Source: an uncultured Ruminococcus sp.
Lineage (GTDB): Bacteria > Bacillota > Clostridia > Oscillospirales > Ruminococcaceae
Length of the DNA stretch: 31,091 nucleotides
Direction: 5' to 3'
NCBI GenBank assembly: GCA_900540005.1
Contig: UQEM01000011.1
Location: forward strand, 1 to 31,091
Part shown: positions 17,865 to 25,591 of the stretch, piece by piece
Position numbering within the stretch: the first letter of the stretch is position 1
How the letters are laid out: the number at the start of each line of letters is the position of its first letter
Notes under the pieces: model-generated
Told to the model about the DNA's origin: nothing
Database searches by the model: none
The model's input: the letters and a program-made list of their open reading frames with translations, nothing else
Program-made: the position numbers and the translations under genes

Positions 17865-19847
17865 ATGATCAAAAAGTTTGTATTTGGACATCCCTTTTCA
17901 ACCTGTGCCGTGGTAAAAGACATCGAAAAGTCAGAGGGAAAGCTTCCGTATTTCACAACGGACGGCAACGGTAATTTTGAATACAGTTTTTCTGAAAACG
18001 ACATCGTTTACGGTCTTGGTGAGCAGGCGAGAGGAATAAACAAAAGAGGCTGGGAATACGTTAGCTGGAATTACGATAATCCCAATCATCAGGAGGACAC
18101 GCGCTCGCTTTACGGAGCACATAACTTCATAATTGTAAAGGGAACTGTAACTTTTGGTGCGTTCTTTGATTATCCCGGTAAGCTGGTTTTCGATATCGGC
18201 TATACCAGTAGAAATACCATGAAGATACACGCTGAGAAGAACGACCTTACCGTGTATATCATTGACGGCGGATCTGAAAAGGATATCGTAAAGCAGTTCA
18301 GAGAGATCATCGGCAGAAGCTATATTCCGCCTTTCTGGGCATTCGGATACGGTCAGAGCCGCTGGGGCTACAAGAATGAGAGTGACGTTCGTGAGGTCGC
18401 TGAAAAATACAAGTCAGCAGGCGTTCCCCTTGACAGCATTTATCTTGATATAGACTACATGGAACGCTATAAGGACTTTACTGTCGATACAGAGCGTTTC
18501 CCCGATCTTGAAAAGCTTACATCTGATATGAAAGCGGACGGCATTCACCTTGTGCCGATCATTGATGCGGGCGTAAAGATCGAAGAGGGTTATGATGTTT
18601 ATGAGGAAGGCGTTGAAAACGACTACTTCTGCAAGAATGCCGAGGGCAAGGATTTTGTCGGAGCAGTATGGCCCGGCAGAGTGCATTTCCCTGATTTTCT
18701 CAACCCCAAGACAAGAGAGTGGTTCGGAGAAAAGTATTCGGTTCTCACAAAAATGGGAATTGACGGTTTCTGGAACGATATGAACGAGCCGGCTATTTTC
18801 TATACAGAGGACAGGCTTGCTGAAACTCTTGAGAAGATCAAGGAGCTTACTTCCGGAAACATGGGTATCAACGAGTACTTTGAGTTTACCGGCATGGTGG
18901 CAGGACTTAACGGAAACAAGGGCGACTATGATAAATTCTACCATAATATTGACGGAAAAATGGTCAAGCACAGCGAGGTACACAATCTCTACGGCATGAA
19001 CATGACGCGCTCGGCTTTTGAGGCTTTGCAGAAAATCGAACCCGAAAAGCGCACACTGTTCTTCTCGCGCTCATCATACACAGGAGCGCACCGTTACGGC
19101 GGAATATGGCAGGGCGACAATAAATCATGGTGGTCACATATCCTCCATTCAATGCAGCAGCTTCCCGCGCTCAATATGGCAGGATTCATCTTTACAGGAA
19201 GCGATACAGGCGGATTCGGCAGTGATACGACAGAGGACTTAATGCTCAGGTGGTTACAGTTTGCGCTGTTCACTCCTCTTTTCCGCAATCACTCCGCTGA
19301 CGGCACACGCAGACAGGAGCTCTATCAGTTTGACAACTTGGACAAGACTGCTGAAATGATAAAGATCCGTTACAGCCTTATTCCTTATCTGTACAGCGAA
19401 TTCCTCAAAGCTGTTCTTAATAATGAGATGTTGTTCAGACCCGTTTCGTTTGACTTCCCCGAGGATAAGGACGCACAGCAGACAGAGGATCAGCTCTTCC
19501 TTGGAAATGAGATAATGATAGCTCCAATATATAAGCAGAACGCTCACGGAAGATATGTTTATCTCCCTGAGGAAATGATGCTTGTCAGAATGAAAAAGTA
19601 TAACGATTACGAGACGGAGATCCTCCCTTCGGGTCATCATTTTGTCAGAGCAGAGCTTGATGAGCTTGTGTTCTTCATCAGAAAGGGAAAGAGTATCCCG
19701 ATGTGCGAGCCTGCTGTCAATACAAGAGATATTGATTATGATTCGCTCAGCCTTGTCGGATACTCCGGAGCAGGCTACGAATTATACAAGGACAACGGAA
19801 TATCTCCGCGTCCCGAGGAAAGCCTTGAGGTCATTTCCCTGAAATAA
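17865..19847 (+). CDS. GH31 alpha-glycosidase (alpha-glucosidase-like), intracellular
   Basis: A 660-residue enzyme with no signal peptide, so it should act on imported oligosaccharides. The GH31 signatures are clear: an N-terminal beta domain, YLDIDYME (substrate-binding acidic region), the nucleophile D305 in WNDMNEP, RSSYTGAHRYG, the acid/base D418 in WQGDN, and FTGSDTGGFG followed by FRNHSADGTRRQE. Length is at the short end for GH31. Alpha-glucosidase is most likely; alpha-xylosidase is possible in this plant-glycan context. The start follows AAAGGAG. It is divergent from an AraC regulator and ends in its own terminator. Confidence 0.93.
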   Translation: MIKKFVFGHPFSTCAVVKDIEKSEGKLPYFTTDGNGNFEYSFSENDIVYGLGEQARGINKRGWEYVSWNYDNPNHQEDTRSLYGAHNFIIVKGTVTFGAFFDYPGKLVFDIGYTSRNTMKIHAEKNDLTVYIIDGGSEKDIVKQFREIIGRSYIPPFWAFGYGQSRWGYKNESDVREVAEKYKSAGVPLDSIYLDIDYMERYKDFTVDTERFPDLEKLTSDMKADGIHLVPIIDAGVKIEEGYDVYEEGVENDYFCKNAEGKDFVGAVWPGRVHFPDFLNPKTREWFGEKYSVLTKMGIDGFWNDMNEPAIFYTEDRLAETLEKIKELTSGNMGINEYFEFTGMVAGLNGNKGDYDKFYHNIDGKMVKHSEVHNLYGMNMTRSAFEALQKIEPEKRTLFFSRSSYTGAHRYGGIWQGDNKSWWSHILHSMQQLPALNMAGFIFTGSDTGGFGSDTTEDLMLRWLQFALFTPLFRNHSADGTRRQELYQFDNLDKTAEMIKIRYSLIPYLYSEFLKAVLNNEMLFRPVSFDFPEDKDAQQTEDQLFLGNEIMIAPIYKQNAHGRYVYLPEEMMLVRMKKYNDYETEILPSGHHFVRAELDELVFFIRKGKSIPMCEPAVNTRDIDYDSLSLVGYSGAGYELYKDNGISPRPEESLEVISLK

Positions 19848-19868
19848 ATACAGCGTGGAAAGTATTCC

Positions 19869-19900
19869 AAAGCGCCGCCAATTAATTGACGGCGCTTTTA
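19869..19900. terminator. Intrinsic terminator after the GH31 gene
   Basis: A stem AAAGCGCCG (19869-19877) / CGGCGCTTT (19890-19898), extendable through the AT-rich loop, with T-rich flank on the plus strand. The minus-strand membrane-protein gene is convergent and may also use it. Confidence 0.88.
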
Positions 19901-19926
19901 ATTTTGCTCCCTAAAATTCTGCTGTA

Positions 19927-21213
19927 TTATATGTCAGACTGTGCAGAGGAAACGTTACAGCCGACCATTGCGGAAGGGCCTTCACCCTGCGGCGGAGCTG
20001 TCTTACCGTTAAATGACACAAGAAACTTCTGCTTATCGCTTTCGATAAGTCTTTCCCATGAGCCCCATGCTATCATATCAAATTCTTTGTTCTCGGAGTC
20101 GTATTTTAGCAGATCCATTGCCAGCGAGCAGTTCATGGCATCTCGGAAAAGCATATACTTGTTGCTGCATTTTGAAAGTATTATGTATTCGCCTCTCGCT
20201 CCCGCACGGTCAACGAATGTGAATGTGTAGTCCATTGTCGTTACTTCGTTTTTGAACTTTTTGGCGTTTTTCCGTGAAGCTGACGAGAACAGCAGCTTTA
20301 TCTTGTTGATACGGCGAATTGTCTTATATTGCTTGTGTACGTTTTCATCGCCGTAGGTTATTGTGTTGAGCGCGTCATCGTTTGTGTAAAGTCGTCCGTC
20401 TCTGTCGCACTCAAGTATGCGCTGTGCAACAACAGCGTTCCAGTATTTTTTGAAGTAAAGGCTGCGGTTCGGGTATACGTCTCCCGCAACAGCGAAAAGG
20501 TCGTTTTCGACGACCACCCTGTATTTGCAGCCAGTATCTTTTCCTGCCGCAAGCTTCATCTTGGCTTTGGCTGCCGCATTGGAAGTGGTTATTCCGACTA
20601 TGCGAAGTATTGCCATGACCAGACCTACTGCAAAGTTTATCACGATGAATATTGGCAGAAAAGTACACCATATGTTGGCAACGAACAGCATGAGAAAGAG
20701 AAGAAGGATTTTCACGAGCCATGCGCGCGTCTCGCCGACATAGCCCTTAGTGTGTCCGAGATTATCGACGTAAACGTAATTCTTATTAACAAAAGCGTTG
20801 TCGATGGCTTTTGCGGGATCAAGGTGGCGGTAGAGCGAGCAGGGGAGCGTTATGCCGAAAATAAGGCATATAATGCTCTCAAGGAATACGATAAATGTGT
20901 AAAATTCAAGTACGCTCGCCGTGCGTTCTCCGACTTCAATGCAGAGAAATTTTCCGACCGCGAGGGGGAGGACTTTTTCTGTATTTTTTCCGAAGATCTT
21001 TTTAGATGCCTCAGCCGCCGACTCCTTTGGAGTGTCGGTTTCCTCGGAAACATAGCCGAGCACTTCGCCCAGCGTAATGGTGCTGTCGGGATGAGTTTCG
21101 CTGTAATTCAGATACGGGCTCTCGTACTTGAAAATAGCTGTGCCCAGTAATATGATGAGTGTCGAAACGACAAGCACTATCGTTTCAAGTATCGCGGAAA
21201 ATAGTGGTTTCAT
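19927..21213 (-). CDS. Membrane protein of unknown function
   Basis: A 428-residue protein I do not recognise. There is one membrane segment near the N-terminus (about 6-27), an extracellular Asp/Glu/Ser/Thr-rich loop (about 30-95), a second segment (about 102-124), then a strongly hydrophobic block (about 164-210) that can hold two segments. A hydrophilic basic C-terminal half (about 215-428) is probably cytoplasmic. The last part has YTFTFVDRAGARGEYIIL- and KYMLFRDAMNCSLAMDLL-type stretches that look like a folded domain. The start follows AAGGAG. It has its own promoter and stands alone between the GH31 gene and the recombinase unit. Confidence 0.75.
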   Translation of the reverse strand: MKPLFSAILETIVLVVSTLIILLGTAIFKYESPYLNYSETHPDSTITLGEVLGYVSEETDTPKESAAEASKKIFGKNTEKVLPLAVGKFLCIEVGERTASVLEFYTFIVFLESIICLIFGITLPCSLYRHLDPAKAIDNAFVNKNYVYVDNLGHTKGYVGETRAWLVKILLLFLMLFVANIWCTFLPIFIVINFAVGLVMAILRIVGITTSNAAAKAKMKLAAGKDTGCKYRVVVENDLFAVAGDVYPNRSLYFKKYWNAVVAQRILECDRDGRLYTNDDALNTITYGDENVHKQYKTIRRINKIKLLFSSASRKNAKKFKNEVTTMDYTFTFVDRAGARGEYIILSKCSNKYMLFRDAMNCSLAMDLLKYDSENKEFDMIAWGSWERLIESDKQKFLVSFNGKTAPPQGEGPSAMVGCNVSSAQSDI

Positions 21214-21249
21214 GTTTTACTCCTTATTAAACATATTTTTCTGTAGTAA

Positions 21250-21278
21250 AGTATAGCATATACACGCTGTTTTTTCAA
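21250..21278 (-). promoter_or_regulatory. Promoter of the membrane-protein gene
   Basis: On the minus strand TTGAAA (21273-21278), a 17-base spacer and TATACT (21250-21255), about 37 bases upstream of the start. Confidence 0.72.
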
Positions 21279-21327
21279 GTGGGCGGAACAAAATGTGATA
21301 CCCCTGAAATAAATCAGAGTTTGTTCA

Positions 21328-21339
21328 GTATCCTGATAC
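21328..21339. repeat. Short dyad upstream of the recombinase unit
   Basis: GTATC-CT-GATAC is a perfect 5-base dyad around a CT dinucleotide. It lies about 85 bases upstream of the 39-residue gene. It could be half of a recombination site, or an operator near a weak TATAAT box at 21364-21369. Confidence 0.35.
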
Positions 21340-21413
21340 CTCATTCCAAATATAGGGCAGGCATATAATTTCAGTCCCAAGCATATCATTCAAAAAAACA
21401 AGTAGGTGAGAGA

Positions 21414-21533
21414 ATGAAAGGGACGATCCACGTTAAAAGCAGCTTTAAGTCAGAAAGCGCTGAACAGTTAAAGGAAGCCGTTACCGCCAAAATAGAAAAG
21501 CTTGTGAATATACGCGCAAAACAGGCAGGATAA
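21414..21533 (+). CDS. 39-residue companion peptide of the serine recombinase
   Basis: A short frame starting at ATG 21414 after AGGTGAG and ending at 21533. The product is basic and mostly helical (AEQLKEAVTAKIEKLVNIRAKQ), with no membrane segment. It is followed after 29 bases by the large serine recombinase. Small helical proteins are often coded just before recombinases in Firmicute elements. A role as DNA-binding or partner protein is a guess from position. Confidence 0.6.
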   Translation: MKGTIHVKSSFKSESAEQLKEAVTAKIEKLVNIRAKQAG

Positions 21534-21562
21534 CAGGGTTCAGATAGGGAGGAGTGAGGTCA

Positions 21563-23134
21563 ATGCCGAAGGTGGGGATATACTGCCGCTTGTCGATCGA
21601 GGACAGGGACAAGGCGGAAAGCGACTCCAGCGCAAGTATACAGAATCAGAAAGCCATGCTCCGTGATCACTGCCGCGAGCGCGACTGGGAGATATACGAC
21701 ATTTACATAGATGACGGTTACAGCGGTGTTGACCGCAGCCGCCCCGAGTTTCGGCGCTTGCTCAGTGACTGCGAAAAAGGGAACATTGATATCGTGCTGT
21801 GCAAAGATCAGTCGCGATTTTCGCGCGATACTGTAGTTATCGAGGAGTTCATAAATGATAAATTTCTCGAATGGGGGATACGGTTTATCGGGATCGCGGA
21901 CAATGCCGACACAGAGAGCGAAAGCTACAGTACAATGCGGCTTTTCACAAGTGCGTACAACGAGATGTACGTCAAGGATATTTCAAGCAAGATACGCCGC
22001 ACTCTCGCATACAAACGAGAGCAGGGGCAGTTCATAGGCTCGTTTGCACCGTACGGCTATCAGATAGACCCCGATGACAAGCATCGCCTGATAATAGACC
22101 GCGAAACTGCTCCGGTCGTAAGGCGGATATTTGAAATGTATGTCAGCGGTGAAGGATACCGCAGGATAGTCAGAAAGCTTAACGATGACGGAATTGCCTG
22201 TCCAACGGAATACAAGCGGCAAAAGGGTTCAAAGTATGTCAACCGCAAAGCCGAAACAGGTGGCGCAAATGGACTGTGGACGCAGTCTACGATCGGAAAA
22301 ATGCTCGCAAATGAGGTGTATATCGGCACATTGGTGCAGGGAAGATCCCACCACATAAGCTATAAGAATAAGAAACGCAAAAGGGTCGATGAAAGCGAGT
22401 GGGTAAGGGTCACGGACGCTCATGAGGCGATAATTGATCCCGATACATGGTCACGCGTGCAGGAACGGCTTAAAAGTCACACAAGAGTGGGAAGATCTTC
22501 GCAGGAGTTGTCGCCTCTTTCGGGAAAAGTCAAATGCGCTTTGTGCGGACGGCCAATGAAACGCAATGTTTACTACAACAAGGCAAAGACTATCAGGTAT
22601 TATGGACTGCAATGTGCTGCCTACAAAACAGGAGCAATGAACTGCCCGAACAAATCGAGTATCAGCGGACTTGTCCTTGAACAAAATATACTTGATGAAT
22701 TGAATGCTATCATTGTGCAGTACTGTCAGGCAGATAAGATCAATTTCAGCGACATATACAGCGAACAGCTCAGACAGCTCGAACCCGAGCTTTCAAAGCT
22801 TAATGAACGCCGCAATTCGGCAGAAAAGCGACTTGTCAGTATGTACAAGGACAAGCTGGACGGAGTTATCTCAAACGAGGACTACATACTGTTCAGGGAG
22901 AAACTCAGCGGCGAGGAACGTGAGCTTTCGGCGCGGATCGATGATATCAAAAGTAAGATAATAGACTGCCGTGAACACATAAGGAATAATGACGGGAAAA
23001 AATCGGTCATTGAAGAATATACGCATTTTAGCAAGCTTGACCGTATAGTAGCTGATGAGTTTATAGATCTCGTTGAGGTTGGAATGGCTGATAATAACGG
23101 TGAGCGCGATATACATATACATTGGAAGCTGTAG
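21563..23134 (+). CDS. Large serine recombinase (site-specific integrase/transposase)
   Basis: A 523-residue enzyme. Residues about 3-150 are the resolvase catalytic domain, with the nucleophile S11 in YCRLS and the DQSRFSRD arginine motif. Residues about 175-290 are the recombinase DNA-binding domain (GYRRIVRKLNDDGI, then WTQSTIGKMLANEVYIGTL). A zinc ribbon follows from C325 (CALCGRPM, later C and CPNK), then a long coiled coil (about 385-470). This is the domain order of TnpX/phage integrase-type large recombinases that integrate or excise elements. I choose ATG 21563, since GTG 21554 lies too close to GGAGG. Besides the companion peptide, no cargo genes are seen. Confidence 0.93.
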   Translation: MPKVGIYCRLSIEDRDKAESDSSASIQNQKAMLRDHCRERDWEIYDIYIDDGYSGVDRSRPEFRRLLSDCEKGNIDIVLCKDQSRFSRDTVVIEEFINDKFLEWGIRFIGIADNADTESESYSTMRLFTSAYNEMYVKDISSKIRRTLAYKREQGQFIGSFAPYGYQIDPDDKHRLIIDRETAPVVRRIFEMYVSGEGYRRIVRKLNDDGIACPTEYKRQKGSKYVNRKAETGGANGLWTQSTIGKMLANEVYIGTLVQGRSHHISYKNKKRKRVDESEWVRVTDAHEAIIDPDTWSRVQERLKSHTRVGRSSQELSPLSGKVKCALCGRPMKRNVYYNKAKTIRYYGLQCAAYKTGAMNCPNKSSISGLVLEQNILDELNAIIVQYCQADKINFSDIYSEQLRQLEPELSKLNERRNSAEKRLVSMYKDKLDGVISNEDYILFREKLSGEERELSARIDDIKSKIIDCREHIRNNDGKKSVIEEYTHFSKLDRIVADEFIDLVEVGMADNNGERDIHIHWKL

Positions 23135-23161
23135 TGATACCGCAGATCTGTGATTTATCTG

Positions 23162-23190
23162 TTGACAAATTTTTGCTTTGGTGGTATCAT
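23162..23190 (+). promoter_or_regulatory. Strong promoter upstream of the PucR-type gene
   Basis: A perfect TTGACA (23162-23167), a 17-base spacer and TATCAT (23185-23190). The predicted start near 23197 is only a few bases before a strong terminator hairpin. Confidence 0.72.
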
Positions 23191-23199
23191 ATATAAGAA

Positions 23200-23237
23200 C
23201 AAAGACGTTCCGGATATTGGAGCGTCTTTGTTTTTTT
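23200..23237 (+). terminator. Intrinsic terminator directly after a promoter
   Basis: A 12-base stem (23200-23211 with 23219-23230, one wobble) with a 7-base loop and a run of seven T (23231-23237). It can end the recombinase transcript and may also act as an attenuator for the promoter at 23162. Confidence 0.9.
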
Positions 23238-23319
23238 GCTTATTTTAGGAAACAGAGCAGATATTCCGAACGTTTCCAACGTACAGTTTTGAATTTTACT
23301 GCGGATAGGAATGAATTTT

Positions 23320-24531
23320 ATGAATATGAAATGCCGTGACCTTTCCACATTAAGGTCATTTAAAAAAATAAGACTTATTGCAGGCTCGGGAGGACTTGAC
23401 CACATAATCACATGGGTCTACATCAATCAGGACAGCAGCATAAGCGACTGGATACATGGCGGAGAGCTTGTGTTTATAACAGGGATGGAAAACGGATTCT
23501 CCGAAGAAATGTTGTGCTCTTTGGTGCGTGAATGCATTGAAAATGCCGCTGCGGGAATAGTGGTGCTGATAGACCCGAATCATATAGTAGCAGTTCCCGA
23601 GGAGATAATAAAGGCTGCCGAAAGCGGAAATATGCCTCTTTACGAAATGCCGTGGGAGATAAAGCTTGTTGACGTTACAAAGGAGATCGCCAATACTATC
23701 GTCATAAATCAGCTCCATGAGCAGTATGTCATGGGATTTTTCTCGGAACTGCTGTTCTCATACTATATTTCCGAGGATTCGATAAAGAATATGGGCATAC
23801 GCTGTGGCGTTGATGTTTCCGAGAACGCCGCGATAATGATCCTGCGTCCGTTTTATTCGCACGAGCACTCAAGAAACGATTTTGACAATATAGTTTCCGC
23901 GATAAGCCGAACTGTCGGCAACGAGCTTGAACGCCGCAAGATCGGCTTTGTTTCCTATGTCTACATGGGCGAGATATTCATTTATGCAGTCAGCCCTAAC
24001 AGCGGACTTACTGCGATAAGAGATATGCTTTCAGAGATTTGCTCGGATTTTACGGAAAGGCACAGCGGTCTGCGCATTTGCGGTGGAATAGGCAGGTCAG
24101 CCATTGGCGCGGTAAATTTGCGCAGAAGCTATTCCGAGGCAAGGCAGTCGCTAAGCTTTTCCGAAAATGACGAAATGCCTGTGCGGATAGTACTGTATTC
24201 GGAAATGGGCATAATAAGACTCCTCAATACGGCAAGTTCGCGTTCCGATATACAGGACTACTGCTACTCAACACTCAAGCCGCTCATAGACAGCGACAGG
24301 ACTCACAACACGGAGTACATAAAAACGCTGGAGTGCTATCTTAACCACAACTGCAACCTTGTAAAAACTGCTGAAACAATGTTCATACACCGAAATACGA
24401 TAGTTTACCGCATTGAAAAGATCCGATCTCTGCTTGATATAGATTTCTCGAATATGACGGCAAAGAGCGAATGTATGAATGCCCTGCGGTTAATGAAATA
24501 TTTCGGATTTACTCCCGAGAGCTTTGAATAG
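23320..24531 (+). CDS. PucR/CdaR-family transcriptional regulator
   Basis: A protein of about 403 residues. The N-terminal PucR-type sensor region (residues about 1-125) includes GGLDHIITWVYINQD and WIHGGELVFITG. A middle GGDEF-like segment without a catalytic motif lies at about 165-290. The C-terminal HTH_30 domain contains ECYLNHNCNLVKTAETMFIHRNTIVYRIEKI. Such regulators control purine, allantoin, sugar-acid or amino-acid catabolism. I choose ATG 23320 because AGGA lies 9 bases upstream; ATG 23311 touches the AGGA. It is tail-to-tail with the creatininase gene, 4 bases apart, so it is the probable local regulator of the creatininase-transporter-deaminase genes. Confidence 0.88.
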   Translation: MNMKCRDLSTLRSFKKIRLIAGSGGLDHIITWVYINQDSSISDWIHGGELVFITGMENGFSEEMLCSLVRECIENAAAGIVVLIDPNHIVAVPEEIIKAAESGNMPLYEMPWEIKLVDVTKEIANTIVINQLHEQYVMGFFSELLFSYYISEDSIKNMGIRCGVDVSENAAIMILRPFYSHEHSRNDFDNIVSAISRTVGNELERRKIGFVSYVYMGEIFIYAVSPNSGLTAIRDMLSEICSDFTERHSGLRICGGIGRSAIGAVNLRRSYSEARQSLSFSENDEMPVRIVLYSEMGIIRLLNTASSRSDIQDYCYSTLKPLIDSDRTHNTEYIKTLECYLNHNCNLVKTAETMFIHRNTIVYRIEKIRSLLDIDFSNMTAKSECMNALRLMKYFGFTPESFE

Positions 24532-24535
24532 CGGG

Positions 24536-25285
24536 TCAGCCGATGTATTTTTCTATTATCTTTACGAACTCATCAACGGCAGTATCGGTGATGAGTTTTC
24601 CTTTTTCAGCGGACGAACCCTTTGCCGATGCAAGCGCGCCGCTTTCCGGAACCATTCCCCTTATAATAGGATATTTATGATACGGAACAGCCTTAAAACC
24701 TGTTTCGGTGGGTATCATCTCAGTGCGGACGAGTTCGGGGGCAAGATACATCATAAGAGAAGTTTCGGTAACTGCTGCGTGTTCGAGCGCCCAGCCCGGG
24801 AAGGGAACATCTTCAAAGACCTTGTCGATTACACTCTGCGGAAGAACGTCCCACCAGTTGGATTCAAGGATAGTTACCTCGGGGTGTCTCCTTGATACTA
24901 TATCTATAGCCTCAAGCAGGAAAGCCTCGTTTTCAAAGTGAGCGTTGTTTACAAAAATAAGTTTTACGCCGTCAAGGCAAAGTTCCTCCAGAATGTCCTC
25001 GGCAAGCGAGATAAGCGTTCTTCCCTGAAGGTCGATAGTTCCCGGAAAGAGCGGACCGCCGCCGCTCATCGGCTTGGATTTGTAGCCGTAGCAAAGAGTC
25101 GGCATTACCAGTCCATTTATCCTCTCGGCAAGCTTTTCGGAAATGCCCTCTGCGATAGCCGAATCCGTGCACAGGGGCAGGTGGAAACTGTGCTGTTCCG
25201 TTGACCCTACGGGAAGGATGACCGCATTGTTTTTCCTTTCCTCAAATTCATGCCATGTAATATCTTTCATATATACACTGTTCAT
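24536..25285 (-). CDS. Creatininase (creatinine amidohydrolase)
   Basis: A 249-residue metalloenzyme that would interconvert creatinine and creatine. Metal ligands of the creatininase fold are present: E30 and H32 in STEQH, D41, then H116 and E118 in NAHFEN, and the later EHAAVTET block with H169 and E174. The full family also includes formamide hydrolases and MftE. This protein keeps features I recall from Pseudomonas creatininase: the YGYKS-x3-SGGG-x2-FPGT block, HxEN rather than HGGN, and the tryptophans at W145 and W165 (in PGWALEH). ATG 25285 follows AAGGAG; the frame beyond it has no ribosome site. It is divergent from the ABC importer genes. The specific function is well supported but untested. 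Confidence 0.85.
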   Translation of the reverse strand: MNSVYMKDITWHEFEERKNNAVILPVGSTEQHSFHLPLCTDSAIAEGISEKLAERINGLVMPTLCYGYKSKPMSGGGPLFPGTIDLQGRTLISLAEDILEELCLDGVKLIFVNNAHFENEAFLLEAIDIVSRRHPEVTILESNWWDVLPQSVIDKVFEDVPFPGWALEHAAVTETSLMMYLAPELVRTEMIPTETGFKAVPYHKYPIIRGMVPESGALASAKGSSAEKGKLITDTAVDEFVKIIEKYIG

Positions 25286-25438
25286 ACTTATCAGCTCCTT
25301 ATTAATATATGAGAACAAGTTCTGAGCATATCGGCGGAACTTTTTTCTGTTCTTATAATATACAATATATTATTGCGGGCAATTTTGCAATGTATTTCCG
25401 ATACAAAAAGAACGGCTTATTTTTGTATTTCGCGTATA

Positions 25439-25467
25439 GTGACATTTTTTGACATTGATGCTATAAT
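25439..25467 (+). promoter_or_regulatory. Promoter of the ABC importer operon
   Basis: GTGACA (25439-25444), a 17-base spacer and a perfect TATAAT (25462-25467), giving a leader of about 115 bases. Confidence 0.7.
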
Positions 25468-25511
25468 GTAAACTGTAATCGGAAGATACAAAACGATTGA
25501 TAACGCACAGC

Positions 25512-25555
25512 AAAGGCGCTGCAGGTGGAAATAAATTTCCTCCGGCAGCGCTTTT
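25512..25555 (+). terminator. Long leader hairpin of the importer operon (possible attenuator)
   Basis: Two 20-base arms (25512-25531 and 25536-25555) pair with two mismatches and one wobble around a TAAA loop. The right arm ends in TTTT. It lies between the promoter and the first gene, so it could work as an attenuator, or just protect the mRNA 5' end. Confidence 0.6.
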
Positions 25556-25591
25556 CTGATTTAAGCGGTTATCCGGAAGGGAGAGATCACA

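Larger units (their letters stand above)
25286..25591. other. Divergent regulatory region, creatininase versus importer operon
   Basis: A 306-base region with a promoter for the importer operon and a long leader hairpin. Near the creatininase start there is a dyad AAGTTC (25317-25322) / GAACTT (25337-25342) with 14 bases between, next to AGAAC-AA-GTTCT (25312-25323). These GAAC/GTTC repeats are candidate operator sites, possibly for the nearby PucR-type regulator. I find no strong promoter for creatininase. Confidence 0.5.

Noticed and set aside
20329..21150. A 273-residue open frame on the plus strand
   Set aside because: It is antisense to the membrane-protein gene, which has a good promoter, ribosome site and membrane segments.
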